Source of the DNA: Chalara sp. BL73
Lineage: Eukaryota; Ascomycota; Leotiomycetes; Helotiales
Direction of reading: 5' to 3'
Length of the DNA: 64,000 nt
NCBI GenBank assembly: GCA_918026815.1
Contig: CAKJVC010000115.1
Coordinates: forward strand, 100,267 to 164,266
Positions 10,311-22,900 of the stretch are shown in pieces. A program made the translations under genes and the position numbers. Position 1 is the first letter of the stretch. Each line of letters begins with the position of its first letter. Under the pieces are notes generated by a model, which did no database searches, was not told the DNA's origin, and saw only the letters and a program-made list of their open reading frames with translations.

Positions 10311-13300
10311 CGTTGGGTGTGGAAAAAATACAGGTCCTGATGCCACTTCGTTTTGAGGAGCCAGAGCCGGTGTGGTGTATCAGAGTGAAAGCTTGAGGAT
10401 CTGCCACCTAAATCTCTATTGACGAAAGATGAGCGTAATTCTCGTATTTATCATAGAGAGCTTATACGTCGTACATGCGTTAGTCAGTTATGACGGAGAA
10501 TTTCAACCGTACCTGAGTCTATTTTGCATGCTACAGTGCAGGAATTTTGGCAGAGGATTCCTCAATGTAGAAATGATGTACTACAATAACTTTATATACT
10601 AGACGGGATCATAACTGCAGCCTGCAGTCGTCTGCCAATGCGTACACTAGGTCACCAACCTTTGTTGTCCATATTGCCCCTGTAAGTCAGAGTAATTAAG
10701 CTGTTATGGTGCAGGTGGGAGGCGGCTCTCCGTCGTTCTCTCGGATGTTTATTGGCCAGAGGGTCGAGACTTGAATACAGAGATCAAAATTGATGGTTAA
10801 TTAACAAAATCCTTTAAAAACTTCCTTTTATGGACCATAGATTATATCCGGTGCCCCAAGGACCTCACTACAGTGGTAGCTTTGCGTAGAGTTTCGCCAT
10901 TTGGGGCGGCGAGCTTAGTCCAGCCAGTCCAGAAACAGAGTCAAGTCGTTGATTTTTGGTCGGCTCCCCTTATTTTACCAACAAACCAATGCTTCCGAAG
11001 CCTATAAGGCGCCTCTGTCGCTGCTAAGGCTAGTTTGAGCTATAGGTTTCCCTTGGCAGTCTCTTGTGCTCGAGAAACTTCAGCATCATGTCGCTACACT
11101 GCACGTGATCGAATCCGAATTAAGTGAAACCTTGTTGTATGCATGTGGTTGCTTTATATGTACATTAGCAGCTACCTAGTGTTGGGGCCAGAATTCAGAG
11201 TGACCCAAATGACTCGGGGTTGGTGAGATGCTTGTTTGTACTATTTCCATTTTCCATTTACCAACTATATACTGCTATGCTTCTATCGAATCTCCCTTAT
11301 TGCGTAGGGAGCTTAATACCCTCGTAATCTTCAATAGCTCTCCGTCTCTATCTTTGGGCGACTTTGTGTCAACCAAGAAATACAACATCCTTGTCTATTC
11401 TGTCTTGGATACATTCCGCCACGCGTACATTGTCGTCTTCTAAACACTGAATTCACCACGTTTTATGAATTTTGGCGGCCCTTCTTCAAAGTCCTCCAAT
11501 ACCAACCACCATATTAACAGTTGTACCTCCTTTTATAGAAATGGGTAACGTGCCGTCTGCACAGAAAAACTATCTGATACCCTTGTCTCCATCGAGATCC
11601 GCAAGGAGTATGTTTGTAGTAAAAAGAACATTGAATGCGGCCACTCCCATGGATTTCAAGATAACATCGTCCTTTCCATATGGCGGCGTATAGAGTACTG
11701 TTTTTCTAAAATTGTCGTGTGTCGTGACTAGGCAGAGGGTTTATGGCATGTCTGAATTGAGATCTCCTATTAAGTTGGCATGATTGTGTAGGAGATGGAG
11801 GAGTGAATTAGTATGTTGAAATTGTAGGCTGAACTTCTGGATTCGAGCTATTGTTTCGTGATTACGGTGTTGGTTAGGATAGTGCACATTCGATAACTAT
11901 TTAAAATATATAATAGGTTTGTTGTAAGCTGTTGCTCCCTAACTTTCGGCTGTTGCTTCCGCAGTCGGAAGCCCACAGTTCCAGATCCGCGAAACGTCTC
12001 ATTCTGGTCGGTCACACGGCCCCTGGCTCGAAATACGGGAATAGTGACTAGTGTAGTGTGCATCCAGATTAAAAGTAATGAATACAATGATAGATGCTAA
12101 TAAATTACCGAAAGCCATGTGGCAAGGAACACAGTAAGTCGGCCTATTTGCGGAGCGGAGCATCGCTATTCATGTTGCCTTGCAAAGGAATGCTAGCAGG
12201 ATGTATAACCATGGGCCACATATCGGCACTTGAGAAATAGATGGATGATGCAATTCACGCTTTTGGCAGCGAATGCATGATCAAGATCAGCTCGGATTCA
12301 ACAAGGCGTAGGCGGGATCTATCACTGCTATGCAGGCGATTGCTTTCGATCAAACTGGCAAGAGATTTCAGGAGGATGACATGTCGATGTCCTACTGCAT
12401 AGCTGAAGCGCCATGGTATTGTTAACACCGAGCTGATTTGTGGAATAAGTTTTGTCGTTTGACCACTTCGCCATCAAAGAAACTCGGTATCCAAGGGAAT
12501 CCATGTAAGAGGGCTTAGAGGGCAGAGTCCGTTAGTGTAGACATAGAGTCTGGTGATGTGACACTCGCTAATGGTACAAATTTTGTCTCAGACCTAGCCG
12601 TTGATATGTTTTCTAAACTGCGTCGTCCTTGTTTAGTCAATGGTCAAAGGATTAGACATAGCTTACGCAAAGTACCCACTTTGTAGCTCTGCCATCCATT
12701 ATTTACGAGGGCCTTCAAGTTCTGGCTACTGAAGCAAGGCGCTGACTCGAAGGTAGAACTTATCGCCAACGAGTCGAGGCTTCTGGCCCATACTATCTTT
12801 GTTTCTGTCAAGTTTGAAGCAATGCCTTTGGCAACGTCAGTGAAATATTGATAACATGGTTTTATGCTTTTCGCATCGCGCCAAAATGATAGTTAAGATG
12901 GAATGAAGACGGTTTCTTCAACATGCAAAAACAATGATATCCTGAGCCACAACACGGCATCTAGTCCATCTAGTTCTCCTCTAGATCCCCCCCCCCCCCC
13001 AAAAGTATGGCCCACCGAAATCTATTATCCCGCAACTTCTCAGCTCACTTGAGGAGGACCCAAACGCCACTGATGAGAGGCACAGACTTTATGATTACAA
13101 GCTTAAAAGTATATTTAGTATCAATACGGGAGACCGTATTGCTGCAAAAACCGAGGCGTAGCCTAGGCCACCTATTGCTGCAGAAGAATATTTGTAACGA
13201 ACACGCCTAGCCTGATTATCTCACATCTCTTTAACCCATGTATATAGAATTTGCCACTTAACCATTACCAATCAACTTGGCTACGCCTTTCCTGGGATGA

Positions 13301-14180
13301 TGCGTGGTTTACAACCGTAGTTTATTCAGCATTTCGAAACACACATGACTTTTGAGCTATAAACGCTTTGCGAGTATTTCCCAAGCTTCAGTTATGATTG
13401 CCATTGTATTGAGGGTTATCAATATACTCTTCGGCAAAGATAAATTTTGAGTCTAGTGTTGAAACTCAGATGCCACATCTTAATGAGCCTGATTAGGCCC
13501 CCAATATACAAGACAGAGAGTCTGCATTGGGGCGAAGTCCTAGTGCCTGGCCACAAATACTTGTTCTGTGCCGCTCTTTGTGCAACATTAGTATGGCAAA
13601 TCATAAAGATTGGACCCCAATTTGATCCTTGAAGGATGGGTCAGCAATGTAGGTACACAGGTTTCTGTGTAATAAGCACTTATCTACACTCAAAACTCGA
13701 CTTCGACCCTGAAATTATAAATTTTGGATTAGAGATTCTTGTACTGACACCAATGCACTATACACAAGTTAGAAATAGGCGTGCTTCGGAGCTTCTGCTG
13801 CCTCGACCTTTAAAACAAAGGCTCCTCCCTAGTATTCTAATTCATCTTTTGTTCCTCTGCATTTGCCTTTCTCTTCTAATTTATGCTTGTTTTGCTGTAT
13901 TTATGAATTCTCAGGCTGGCGGTTATCACCACAGAAGGTGGAAGATATTTCACGGCTTGTCAAAATGGGTATGTCGCATGTCCTGCAGACCCTACGCTCG
14001 TGTTTAGGATCTGTTTCTGATCTGCACTATAGCTTGTTACTCTATTTCCTATCATTTTTGCCGCAAACATAGGGAGGGCTATTAGAAAATTTGCATCCTA
14101 TAAATTGGAGCAGGGCTCCTCACTGGGCCTTTTAGAGTAGATTTTTGGTAGCCAAACCATTAGCGACGCCATTTCAACAC
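10311..14180. other. Long gene-poor stretch
   Basis: About 3.9 kb without a supportable gene. It contains a run of 14 C at 12987-13000. Around 11230-11700 the minus strand has a faint coding-like reading (pieces such as LADLDGDKGIR and CADGTLPISI) interrupted by stops, perhaps a decayed gene. Around 13640-14080 the + strand has hydrophobic frames that may be debris upstream of the truncated membrane-protein gene. Confidence 0.4.
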
Positions 14181-14188
14181 AGTGCTCG

Positions 14189-14725
14189 TTGAGGCCTTGG
14201 AATACGTTCACAATTATTGTACTGGCTGTGTGGGCCTTATCACCCCTCGGAAGTCAGGTTTCCTTCTTTCTTCTCTCGCTCGAGGATAGCCCTCTACACT
14301 TTGACTTGTCTGTGTACTATTATTCTGACTTAGTCGCTACTCCTTACCAAGGGAAAGGGTTTGCTGCAGATGGTACGCCTCGCTTAGATCTTTATCTAAT
14401 TGCACTCTATAACAGTCTCCTTATGACTTCGCACCAGTACGAGATCGCGGTGATGTTCACGGCTACCATTGTAACTATCATGCTTGAAGCTTGTCTACAA
14501 GGGCCGGATGTGCTTTGTTGTGTGTCAAGTCTCACACGGAATACGCCATATGTGCGATATGGTTATATGGGAAGCGGTCTCGATGGGATGGACCGTGCGC
14601 GCACATTATACGGTCTGACGCTGAAGCTGGTTGATGTAAAAGGTGAAACTGGTGTTGGATTTGTTGCTGTTGCAAGTGAAGGTGTAACAAGTAATAAACC
14701 TAGAAATGGGAAGATTTATGAATGA
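14189..14725 (+). pseudogene. Truncated fungal multi-pass membrane protein
   Basis: A 178-codon open frame with no ATG at its 5' end. It joins a first part, RPWNTFTIIVLAVWALSPLGSQ (membrane segment), to a C-terminal part with SSLTRNTPYVRY, GSGLDGMDRARTLYGL and VGFVAVASEGV. In full-length fungal relatives as I know them, these two parts are the N-terminal membrane region and the extreme C-terminus of a protein of several hundred residues. Here they are separated by only about 90 residues. I infer an internal deletion plus loss of the start region. The upstream hydrophobic frames (13636-14072) could be scraps of the same gene. The molecular function of the family is unknown to me. Confidence 0.45.
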
Positions 14726-14994
14726 TTATACTTATTAGTTACTAGAATTACTAACATCGTGTTAAATTTAAAGTATTCAAGAATAGTAATATATATGTTT
14801 AACTTACTTTTAACATTTCCTAATACATGCATTGGTTTATTATTCTTTGTAAATTAGATTTTTTTTAGAACTTGAACTTTGTTTACAGCTTGTAATTAAA
14901 ATAAATAAATAAAAAAGTTAGTAATAAGTCATAATCTCAATTAGTTTCCTTTCCTTTAGTGTTTCCGCTGATTGAAAACGCTAAAAAAAGTTCG

Positions 14995-17900
14995 CTATTC
15001 AACGGTTTTCCAAATGCCCTCCAAGCGCCTAATTTCAGCCCAAAGAGCTGGATCATTCGCTCGTTCCATTCCTGCCATAGCCTTATTCCAAGCCACATCA
15101 GCTTCTACACCCGCCCAACTCCTGCCATGATAGGAATAACCATAACCTCCATAGCCAATCGCGCTGTCCATCGTATCTATGCAACGGTGGGTAGCACTAA
15201 TTTGCATATTTACGTTTGCCGTTTCTCTTTCCATCTCAGATTTCTCACGCAATGTCTTCATTGTCGGGACGGTCTGTTGGTACACCACCCATCGCTCCCG
15301 ACTGAAGGCAAGAAGCCCATCTGCGCTACCTGCGGCACAGGCTGCCGTGTACCTCTCCCGCATGCGCGGCGAGTACATGCAACAGACCTTCTCCTCCTCT
15401 AGATATGTATTCTGAAGAGGCATAGATTTGGTTAAAGGCGTACCGATTACGAACATTTCGTAGCACTCCTGACAGATGGCGCAATCAGGCCAGCCATACC
15501 AGGCACGTTTCGAAGCCATATCATTTTGTACACAATTGAGAATAGGGGCCCATTTTCGTATGTAATCTTCGTATGGTGCCCACGCACCGGTCTCTATCAT
15601 TTCGCACCACCGCTCGATGAATTCTTGGAAGCGTGCAGCTCGGATGGTAAAGACGCAAAATAACTCAGCCTCAGAGCTAGCTGCTTGGGGTTTTGAAGAC
15701 CAGAACTGAGCTAGACCGTTTGGTACAAGAATCCCAGCGTAGCAGCCTTCACAGACCCCAAAGTTACTCACTTCCGCTTTGAAATTGTACCACTTCCCGC
15801 GAACGATGCCATTATCTGCACAACATCTTGGACTCGCTGAAATAGCACTTGCAGCTGCGTGAAAGACGCTGAAGCTGAGGCGCTTCACTAGACATATATT
15901 CAAAACCTCCCCCATGTTAATAGGCTTGAGATCACACATCCAATTTTCGTACGTTGATTTGGAATCAACCACAGTCACTTCAAACTCCCGAGCATACGGG
16001 GACATCGCCAACCAGTCCATGAAGCACGTCTCGCAGAATACTAGGTTCTCTATTGCCTCGCGTGGTTGATACCACTTTATTTTCGATGCACAGATAGCCT
16101 TCCCATTGCATTCGGGTAATGCCATTCTTTCCGTAGTGGTACGCACAAATTCTACCCATCCACCGTCAATGTCTTTCCTCCTGGAGAATTTCTTCATGGC
16201 CCGCTTGACGTATTCCAAGCATAAGTCACAAGTCCACTTATCATTAGCTCCTTGTGTACTAGGGTGTTTGCGAAAGCGGCCGGCGAATTCTGTAGCGAGT
16301 ATGATATCCTCGTAGCAGGCTTCACACGCTATGAACCCAGGTATTTCTCTGTCCACATCAACGAACCATTCTACTTTATCAGCCATGACAGCGCCGCTTC
16401 CACCTTTGCAATCGGGTATGTGTAACCGCCGAACCATGTACTCTGAAGCTGTGGATAGGTCCCCGGTGCGACAAACAGTCGGCCACAAACTTTTGGTTAG
16501 GCGAGGAACATTAAATCGACACCTCCCTTGGCGTTTGCGGATGGTTTCGAAAGAAGGTGCAGCGGCTGTGCCGTTGATATAATTCTCATGACACCAAGTG
16601 CAGATAAGGAAATTTGGTGTGGCGGGGAGGTAGTACCATGTAGTTTCGTAGTCCACTTCACGTTTGTCAGAGCACAGCCTTGCAATTAAGTTTGGATCCC
16701 CAGTGGCACGCACTGGGGACACTAGGGGCATAGGCTCATCCTCTTCCGAATTGTCATCTTCCGTCGTGGAAGTGTTTGCATTTAGTTGATCCGAAATCTT
16801 TGTTTGTCCCAATTGGGAAATGATGTTTGAAAAGAGCCCTGCTTTCTTTTTTGTAGGTAAGCTCCCTTGGGATGAAGTTGGAGGGGGCGGGAAGGTGTGC
16901 TGCGAGATTGAAGGTGGTGTAGTTTGTGTGTCTAAGGCTGGCTGGGTGATAGATTGGACTGTAAAGTAAGAATGCGTAGAACTCTCTACTGTGGGCCGTT
17001 TTATATCATTGTTATCCGCTACAGAGCTATCCATTGTCAACTTTTTCAGCTGTAGAGTTGAGTGGGGTTGAGACGCAGGCGGAGCGATATATGCATGATG
17101 GGTTTCTGCCGCCCCTGCCACACCTGCCGCAGAAATTGGAACGAAAGGTATGGACTCCGGGGGACTGGCAATCTGACTTCCACTAGCTTGTATAGAATTC
17201 AATGGTTGGTCTAGTACTATGGCTGCTGGGGCAGGAGATACGGCAGCACCTGAATATTCTGTTGCATTCACTTTGATGTGACCACCCGTCACAAACTTGG
17301 ATATAGCGGGGACTAGTGCCGGTGATGAAGATGGCTTGTTTGCGGGTAAAGGTTGCATATAGAGTGAGGTTTGAAGTCGCTGTGTGCTTGTCACCGAATT
17401 TGGTAGGGTGCTAAGTAAAGGTGATGAAGCCGTGTTATGGTGTTGTCCTGAGGAAATCTGGTCCGCCTGGCCGACGTGAATTTCTGGGGTGACAGTTGGT
17501 GGTAGAGGCATACCGGCGAGGGAGCCAATGTGTTGCTCGGTATTTGGGGTTTCAAGAGTGTGGGGTTTGCCTTGAGAATTCAGGGCGGTATAAACGGTGC
17601 TTTGAGCTGCTACAATCTTACTCAGGTAACCTTGGACCTTTGAATGTACCAAATTTGTTAAGCCTACTGGCTTCGGCGGTGGCGGTGGAGCGTTCGCATA
17701 TGTTCCGATATGTGATGAAGAAGCTGAGACGTTATAATTTGAGGCTAAAGATGCCGGCCTAGTAGTAGCTAGGTGATCCGACAGTGAAGCATTATGGCTA
17801 CCGACGGCCCCAGGTTGAATGTATCCTGGGCTGCCATACTGAGTATTGAAAACCTGTTGAACTTGAGCGCCGACATGATATGTTTCAGCTGTATATGGCC

Positions 17901-18447
17901 TAGAAGGCAAAGGGATAGGCTGGTTATGTTCTTGGGGGTTGTAGAATTGATGCTGAGCGGGCTGTGCCAAATATTGTTGATGTGACCGCCAGGGACTTGG
18001 CGGGCCGTATGGAGACAGATCTGGAGTAACTGCCGGCCCTATGTTTGAACCATGACTAACCGGCTGAGGATAGGTCTGTTGAATACTATACGGAGATCCA
18101 AGGGGTAGAACAATCGCATTTGGGCTGATATTTGAGTTCGCTTGAGAAGTCTGATAGAGGTTTTGAGCTGGGGTGGAAAATTGGAGAGATTGATAATCAG
18201 AAGAATGGACTGCTATTCTTGGTGGTGGTGGAAAATACGGTATTGAGGCCTGCCCTATTGAAGTAATTGGCTGATGGAAACTGGACGCTTGCGGCACAAG
18301 CGATTGCTGGTTGGGTGGTGGAGGATAGTTATAAGAGGTTTGATGCTGGGCGCAATCTCCGCCAGCTGGAGAATTATTATATCCGCTGGTAGCCTCGAGT
18401 GGCTGCGGCCCTGTGGTTGGATAATAGCTTGATCTCTTGTTGTCCAT
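14995..18447 (-). CDS. Large Cys-module protein with low-complexity N-terminus
   Basis: An intron-less frame of 1150 residues starting at the ATG at 18447. Residues 1 to about 570 are rich in Pro, Gln, Ser and Tyr, with no membrane segment, and an acidic patch follows (TEDDNSEEDE). The C-terminal half carries five copies of one pattern: an aromatic pair W(Y/F), then 7-13 residues, then CxxC followed by an aromatic residue or His. They are WYYL...CTWC (about 600), WFVD...CEAC (about 695), WYQP...CETC (about 795), WYNF...CEGC (about 890) and WYGW...CQEC (about 985). Additional CDLC-type Cys pairs sit between them. Paired Cys suggests a metal-binding or disulfide-stabilised fold; without a signal peptide, metal binding is the better guess. 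I do not recognise a named family and assign no function. Confidence 0.75.
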   Translation of the reverse strand: MDNKRSSYYPTTGPQPLEATSGYNNSPAGGDCAQHQTSYNYPPPPNQQSLVPQASSFHQPITSIGQASIPYFPPPPRIAVHSSDYQSLQFSTPAQNLYQTSQANSNISPNAIVLPLGSPYSIQQTYPQPVSHGSNIGPAVTPDLSPYGPPSPWRSHQQYLAQPAQHQFYNPQEHNQPIPLPSRPYTAETYHVGAQVQQVFNTQYGSPGYIQPGAVGSHNASLSDHLATTRPASLASNYNVSASSSHIGTYANAPPPPPKPVGLTNLVHSKVQGYLSKIVAAQSTVYTALNSQGKPHTLETPNTEQHIGSLAGMPLPPTVTPEIHVGQADQISSGQHHNTASSPLLSTLPNSVTSTQRLQTSLYMQPLPANKPSSSPALVPAISKFVTGGHIKVNATEYSGAAVSPAPAAIVLDQPLNSIQASGSQIASPPESIPFVPISAAGVAGAAETHHAYIAPPASQPHSTLQLKKLTMDSSVADNNDIKRPTVESSTHSYFTVQSITQPALDTQTTPPSISQHTFPPPPTSSQGSLPTKKKAGLFSNIISQLGQTKISDQLNANTSTTEDDNSEEDEPMPLVSPVRATGDPNLIARLCSDKREVDYETTWYYLPATPNFLICTWCHENYINGTAAAPSFETIRKRQGRCRFNVPRLTKSLWPTVCRTGDLSTASEYMVRRLHIPDCKGGSGAVMADKVEWFVDVDREIPGFIACEACYEDIILATEFAGRFRKHPSTQGANDKWTCDLCLEYVKRAMKKFSRRKDIDGGWVEFVRTTTERMALPECNGKAICASKIKWYQPREAIENLVFCETCFMDWLAMSPYAREFEVTVVDSKSTYENWMCDLKPINMGEVLNICLVKRLSFSVFHAAASAISASPRCCADNGIVRGKWYNFKAEVSNFGVCEGCYAGILVPNGLAQFWSSKPQAASSEAELFCVFTIRAARFQEFIERWCEMIETGAWAPYEDYIRKWAPILNCVQNDMASKRAWYGWPDCAICQECYEMFVIGTPLTKSMPLQNTYLEEEKVCCMYSPRMRERYTAACAAGSADGLLAFSRERWVVYQQTVPTMKTLREKSEMERETANVNMQISATHRCIDTMDSAIGYGGYGYSYHGRSWAGVEADVAWNKAMAGMERANDPALWAEIRRLEGIWKTVE

Positions 18448-18879
18448 TGAGAAGCCAGTTGGTCATTCTTGGGGAGTATGAACTGCAGATGGTTGAAGAT
18501 GTTGTCAAATCTATCATTTATATGATAATGCGGGGTATAGAAATAGGATTTCTACCAAATGTTGGAGCTGGGTTGGCATTGGGGCTACGCAAGGCTTTCT
18601 CGATAAGCAAGGCAACCAGCCCAATATCGACCTTCTTGGACAGGATTTCTGAGACGTGATTGGCGCCAAGAGAACCGTGCAGAATATTGAACGGCTCGCT
18701 TAGAAGCTAAAGTCAGGGTTTAAATAACGGTCTACTTAGACGACTTACCAGGTGATAAGTATTTTTATGAGACCCCTGCCATATGTCCGACAACTCACAG
18801 GCACAGAGCGTTCCATGTAGGCGGGCGACATGTCTTGGGGTTACATAGCCACAAAAATATGAAAATGATGCCTACAGTA
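18448..18879. promoter_or_regulatory. Probable promoter region of the Cys-module gene
   Basis: Upstream flank of the minus-strand gene ending at 18447. No specific element can be named, and the adjoining repeat block starts at about 18880. Confidence 0.3.
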
Positions 18880-19616
18880 GGGTGCAAAAAGTCTGCACCA
18901 CCACCCTTGCCAACCAAGATGTACTATGCTGTTTTTGTCATTTTTATGCTGCCGCTTTTAAATATAAACAATTAAAAAAGCAGAGATTAAAAGTATATTA
19001 ATATTTTGTATACTATTTTACACGCGATTTTTTATAGTAAATACTAGCTTGCATATATATGTATATGTCTGTAAAGATATTTGGAATCGAGGCTCTCATA
19101 TAAAATATAACGGCAAATATTTTAAGTACCACAAAAAAGTGATCAAATATCTCGTATAGCATACTTTTTTTGACGAATATCTGAAACACCACTTTCGTAG
19201 TATATAAGATATACGTCAACAAACATATGGTATTTCAGATATTTGTCAGCATTTATTTTAAAGCCTGTAATACCCTGTAGCAACTACGCTGTAGCAATCA
19301 CAATACACGCTATAGCAATACAATTATAATTAGGCTATCGCAATACAGTTACAATTCCGCTATAGGAATACACGCTATGATAATACAATTACAATTACGA
19401 GTTAAATACGTTGTAGCAATTACTCTGTAACAACTACTATACACGCTCTAACAATATATAAAATAGTAATAAATAATATATTGATATAAATTAATATAAG
19501 TTATAATATATTAATTTGTAATTGTAATTGCTATAATATATATTGTAGTTGTTACAGCGTGTATAGTAGATCTTGGCCTAGAAGGGGGGTGGTGTAGATA
19601 TTTGCCTCCAACAATT
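18880..19616. mobile_element. Candidate MITE-like AT-rich element with imperfect inverted ends
   Basis: The left end reads GTGCAAAAAGTCTGCACCAC (about 18882). The right end, read on the minus strand, has GGCAAATATCTACACCACCC (about 19580-19610). Both continue into a related CCAAGAT, so the ends form an imperfect inverted repeat of about 40 bp. The interior is very AT-rich and contains a degenerate short tandem array (about 19270-19450) of units related to CTATAGCAATACAATTACAA. It also contains an internal inverted pair (GTAGCAACTACGCTGTAGC near 19276 and a partial complement near 19545). No coding capacity. It may be a non-autonomous DNA transposon aged by point mutation. Confidence 0.45.
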
Positions 19617-19921
19617 CTGTTAAAAGTGTAAATTCTACACTACTGTTTAGTGCTAAGATAATGCTCGGCAAGCGAGCAGCATATTAAGAGAGCGAAAGCA
19701 AAAGGGAATGGACAAGATATAGTTATTGTATCAATTAAATACTTATTGTTCATAACAATAATGTTAGGAACAATGCTCTGCGTTTTATACAAGACATGAT
19801 GTTAGGAAGTGGCAGAAACAATAGAAACAGGGTTAGCTACACCAGTTTCAGACTTCTTCCTCTCCACTTAAACAACACTTGTTAATATCACTTCGGGCTG
19901 CTCCTCGCTGCGAGTACTGGG

Positions 19922-22900
19922 CTATATACTAACGTCCGCAACGCGTGTTAAATCAATGCCGCCTTGGACCATAGAAGCAGTTTCAATGACCTTAGAGCCA
20001 ACCTCTCCAGTTTTGTCTTCCTCATCATTTGTTCCAGGCTCCTGCTCTAGTTTCTTTTTGGATGCTTCAAGCCTGAGTTTTGCAGGCAATATCTTGCTTA
20101 GTTCACTGATCTTCATGGTGAGGCTGTGGATTGGAAGAGGGGAAAGGATGTCAAGAATGGATATCTCGGATTTGAGTTCTTTCAAGATCCAGTTCCGGAT
20201 CTCTACCGCTATGAGAGAATCCACTTCGTGACCTGTTAGTACTTCCATCCAGAGTGCTCGTTTATGCAGTAAACTTACCTCCAAATGCGTGTAGAGGCTG
20301 CTCTATGTTAATGTCTTCAGGAGATATGAACAGCGCTTTGGCGAGACGGTTTACTAGTGCTGTCTCAACAACGGCTGCTGCTTCTACCAATGATTCTGCA
20401 CCGATAAAGGCCTCGCGTGTAGGGTCTTGTGATCCATTGGCACTAGATGACAATCCATCTGCCTTCCGTAACAACATGAACTTACTATCACGCGCCCAAG
20501 ATGCTGAATCCATTAGATTTCGCAACACTTCGCCCCCAATTATGCCGGTGGTAATCTGTGAAGGGACAGGCTTCTCATGAAGATTTCCAGCGATCGCTGC
20601 AAGGAAGATATGATGAATCTCTTTTTCACCGATTTGCATTTTCATCGCTGGATTGCGCATGTCGTAGTGGTCGGCATTCTCGGCTAGATGTCCGATGCCA
20701 GCCACAGCACTTAGATCAATAGCAGTAGCATTCATGCCTTTGCTGCGTCGGTGGTGAGCAAGTGCATTTTGAAATGTGTTGCCAGCTGCATAATTAGCTT
20801 GCCCAGGATTTCCAATAATGCCAGAAGTGGAGGAAAGCATAACGAAGAAGTCCAGGTTCTTTGGAAGGAGCTCATGCATGTTCCAGCTTCCCTGGATTTT
20901 TGGAGCCGATGCTGCGGTCCAGTGCTCATGAGACATGTTCTCAAATACAGAATCCTGCTTAAGTCAGCTTGTTGATGTTTCTTTGGCGGATGAAGACCTA
21001 AAATTTGCAAAAATTGAAAGAAGGGATAAGCCTACCTTCAAGAGCATTGCACAGTGGACAAATCCCTTGATCTCAGGCATCGTGGTAGAAATTTGGCGAA
21101 GGGTTGATTTGAGAGCTTCGTGGTTTGTAATGTCACAAGGATAAGCGGAAGCCTGGATCATTTTGCCTCGAAGTTTCTCCAGATAAATCTTTATTTCATC
21201 TTTCGTGTCGCCAGATCTTGAGAGAAAAGCAACATGCTTTGCTCCGTGTTTCACAAGAAGGTCTGCTAAACTTCTCCCAATCCCGCCGAGGCCGCCAGCG
21301 AGCAAATAAGTGCCTTTAGGGTTGACTTCTAGTGGCAACTTTTTCTTCGGAAGAACGGGAACGATATCTTCTTGATTGTATGTGATGACTATCTTACCGG
21401 CAAACTTCCCTGACTGCAGTCCACGAAAAGCTTCCTCTGCCTGTGAAATTTTCATGACAGTGAGAGGGAATGGTGGGGTAACATAACCACTACCAAGAAG
21501 CTCAAAAACTTTCCGCAGCACCTCCGCACAAGCTTGAAGCCGGTGAGGCTCGCAGTCTTCCGTGTATTGCGCCAGATTGAATGCGGAATACGTGCAACCT
21601 CGAATGAAAGGTGACATTTCTAGCATGTTATTAGACAAGATATCTCGTTTTCCGACTTCGACAAAGATACCAAAATCGGCAACACAAAGCCAACTCTGCC
21701 TCAACATCTCACCATATGTCGAATTGAGAACAACGTCCACCCCACGCCCCTTTGTTTCTCTCATCACACCCCGAGCAAAGGTGGTGTCTCGAGAGGTGAA
21801 AATGTGGTTTTCTGGGATACCGTATCGTTCCATAAGCAGCTCTTTCTTATACGTAGAGCCAACGGTGGCATACACTATAGCTCCAACATGCAAGGCAAGC
21901 TGTACTGCTGCTTGACCCAATCCACCCGCCGCCGAGTGGATAAGGATGGTGTCTCCTTTCTTCAACCTTCCATTATCGTAGAGAGCGAAGTAGGCGGTAC
22001 AGTAAGCAATGACACAAGTAGCTGCAGACTCCGGGGTCATTCCTTCGGGAACTGGTTGGATTGTTCTCCAATGAACCCGAATGTTGGTTGCGAAACAGTC
22101 TTCACTTAGTCCTGCTACGATTTGACCAATATGAAATGCACCTTTAGGCACATTACTACCGATGGTAGTGATTCTACCAGCGAATTCGGCACCTAGGGCG
22201 GGATTTGGCACATAACCAAGCGCCGCCATCACATCAACAAAGTTCAGGCCAGTAGCAATGAGCTCAATGTCGACCCGATCCGGAAGCAATGGCTGCTCAT
22301 ACTCCAAGCGGTCCTCGAACCTAAATGTATCGAAAAGGCCTGCCTCGCCCAGACGCATTTTTAGTGGTCTGTCTCCTTGATAAAGTTTATCCATGATAGG
22401 CGTTGGCTCTTTATCTCTGCTATCCAGGGATGAGTTCATATTTGTGTCTTGGACTAGACGAGGTATGTATATAGTACCATTGGACTCAGCATACTCATGA
22501 TCAATTACTCGCTTACCAGATGTACGATCAAAGCACTCTCTGAACAAGGATAGAAGAAGCGAACTCGCCGTGTTTGAAGTTATATCTAGGTCGCTAGAAA
22601 GATCAAAGTTGAACAGAGACAATTGCGGCAGTTCGGCACGAAGTGTTCGGAAAAGACCGATTGCAACTGCTCGGGCAGGCATTGGAGCATCTCCAATGAA
22701 GACTCCACGTGTCACCCATATAATTCCTGCACTCCTGAGAAGTATTTTCTTGAGACTTTCATACGTTTCCTCTGAAGATGCGTGCAGAATGGAGGTTTCT
22801 ATCTCGATCAGCGAGAAATAGATTTTGTCTGTTGGGTCTGATACTGTTTTCAAAGACGCCCTACTGTAATTTAAGCTGGCTGAGCTCAGAGCCTGCTCTA

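Noticed and set aside
11230..11700. Possible decayed gene on the minus strand with DGDKG-like pieces reminiscent of VCBS-type repeats
   Set aside because: Pieces are too short and too interrupted to name a family; mentioned only as a faint coding-like signal.
12987..13000. Run of 14 C as a possible functional element
   Set aside because: Simple homopolymer in a gene-poor region; also prone to sequencing error.
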